Positions 6,368 through 7,059 of a stretch of DNA of 7,059 nt are shown here, in pieces. The stretch is from contig JAEDJI010000039.1 in assembly GCA_016296435.1 (NCBI GenBank), positions 1 through 7,059 of the forward strand. The letters are read 5' to 3'. This DNA comes from Bacilli bacterium. GTDB lineage: Bacteria > Bacillota_I > Bacilli_A > RF39 > UBA660. Position numbers and translations under genes: made by a program. Every line of letters begins with the position of its first letter. Positions within the stretch are counted from its first letter, which is position 1. Under the pieces are notes generated by a model. It saw nothing but the letters and a program-made list of their open reading frames with translations, was not told the DNA's origin and did not search any database.

Positions 6368-7059
6368 GTGAAGAAGAGTATAGATAAAGAAAAAGTTATT
6401 AAGATGTTACCAGCTTTAATCGTTTTATTTATTTTAGTAGCAATAGGTACATATGCTTTTGATAAAGTAGATTTATTTGGAATACAAAATTTAGGTATTG
6501 TTAATAATCAAGAAATGTCTTTAAAAATAGTTGAAGGAGATAAAGATATTGTTTTAAGTAATACTTTAATGAATGATACTGAGGGTAAGGCTTCAACTAA
6601 TTATTATGATTTTACTGTTGAAGGGACTTCAAACTTTGTACTGGATTTGAATTATTATTTGTATTTAGTCTCTGATGAAAAGGGTAATAGCGTTGATTCA
6701 AAATATGTTAAAATATACTTAACTAAGATTGAAAATAATACTGAAACAGTAGTAGTTAATCCTATTAGTTTAGACAATTTAAATAATTTTGGAGACTATA
6801 AGTTGATTACTCAAAGTGTTTTTAATTTTACTAGTAATGTTAAGACTAGTAAGAGTACTAATTATAGACTTAGAGCTTGGTTATCAAATGATACAGTTGT
6901 AAGTAATAAAGTTGATCCATCAATTAATAAGACTGATGATGGCGTTAATATATCTGGTGTTTCTGGTGGTTATAAGTTTAGTATTGGTGTTAGTTCTTAT
7001 AATTTTGATCCTAATCCTCCATCTTTACTTAGTAATATGATACCAGTATATTATGATGA
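6368..7059 (+). CDS. membrane-anchored or secreted surface protein, C-terminus outside window
   Basis: An open frame of 230 codons runs from GTG 6368 to the right edge without a stop, so the gene is 3'-truncated. AGGAAG (6354-6359) lies 8 nt before the GTG and supports this start; the next in-frame ATG (6404) has no such site. A basic N-terminus (VKKSIDKEKVIK) precedes a hydrophobic segment at about 14-31, which is a signal peptide or a membrane anchor. The exported part is Asn/Ser/Thr/Val-rich with alternating hydrophobic residues, suggesting beta-sandwich folds, and contains YRLRAW (166-171). The visible end reads LSNMIPVYYD (221-230). From memory, MIPVYYD-type segments and a core ending Y-x-L-R-x-W occur in surface proteins of uncultured Bacillota, sometimes ahead of LamG-like domains; this is recall, not a search. 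Specific function unknown. Confidence 0.8.
   Translation, partial: MKKSIDKEKVIKMLPALIVLFILVAIGTYAFDKVDLFGIQNLGIVNNQEMSLKIVEGDKDIVLSNTLMNDTEGKASTNYYDFTVEGTSNFVLDLNYYLYLVSDEKGNSVDSKYVKIYLTKIENNTETVVVNPISLDNLNNFGDYKLITQSVFNFTSNVKTSKSTNYRLRAWLSNDTVVSNKVDPSINKTDDGVNISGVSGGYKFSIGVSSYNFDPNPPSLLSNMIPVYYD

Noticed and set aside
1..7059. Mycoplasma-type code with TGA read as tryptophan
   Set aside because: All five tryptophans in the called genes are TGG, no called gene contains an in-frame TGA, and in such AT-rich genomes TGA would dominate if it coded for Trp. The absence of TGA stops is also noted, but six genes are too few to conclude that TGA is unassigned.

Overview
The window comes from a very AT-rich, low-GC Gram-positive-type bacterium, most likely an uncultured member of the Bacillota/Bacilli (the gut lineages near Mollicutes and Erysipelotrichia fit best). 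The evidence is heavy A/T use at third codon positions, strong Shine-Dalgarno sites, Bacillus-like TTGnnn-17-TATAAT promoters, short intergenic gaps and a Gram-positive-style FtsA/FtsZ pair. All six visible stop codons are TAA or TAG and all five tryptophans are TGG, so the standard bacterial code applies and there is no sign of Mycoplasma-type TGA=Trp. Lineage is an inference; no rRNA gene is present.

Layout. On the minus strand, 22-1224 encodes an N-acetylmuramoyl-L-alanine amidase with four LysM repeats and no signal peptide; it ends in an AT-rich hairpin at the left edge. A divergent promoter region of about 270 bp follows. On the plus strand are a CvpA-family membrane protein (1497-2210) and a thioredoxin (2222-2518), tightly coupled; then, from its own promoter, ftsA (2603-3829) and ftsZ (3842-4930), 12 bp apart and closed by a clear intrinsic terminator. 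A separately promoted transglutaminase-like protein of unknown role follows (5013-6296) with its own terminator. Last is a GTG-started membrane-anchored or secreted protein (6368 onward) that runs off the right edge.

The genes fit an envelope and cell-division neighbourhood: FtsA tethers FtsZ filaments to the membrane, the amidase can cut peptidoglycan, and CvpA proteins are envelope-associated. ftsA-ftsZ stand apart from the usual dcw cluster (no ftsQ/divIB or mur genes upstream, no sepF or divIVA downstream). Most of the content is ordinary housekeeping. The less ordinary parts are the leaderless LysM amidase, the degenerate phosphate-2 loop of FtsA, the unassigned transglutaminase-like protein and the truncated surface protein. 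I see no CRISPR array, tRNA, rRNA, insertion sequence or integrase.
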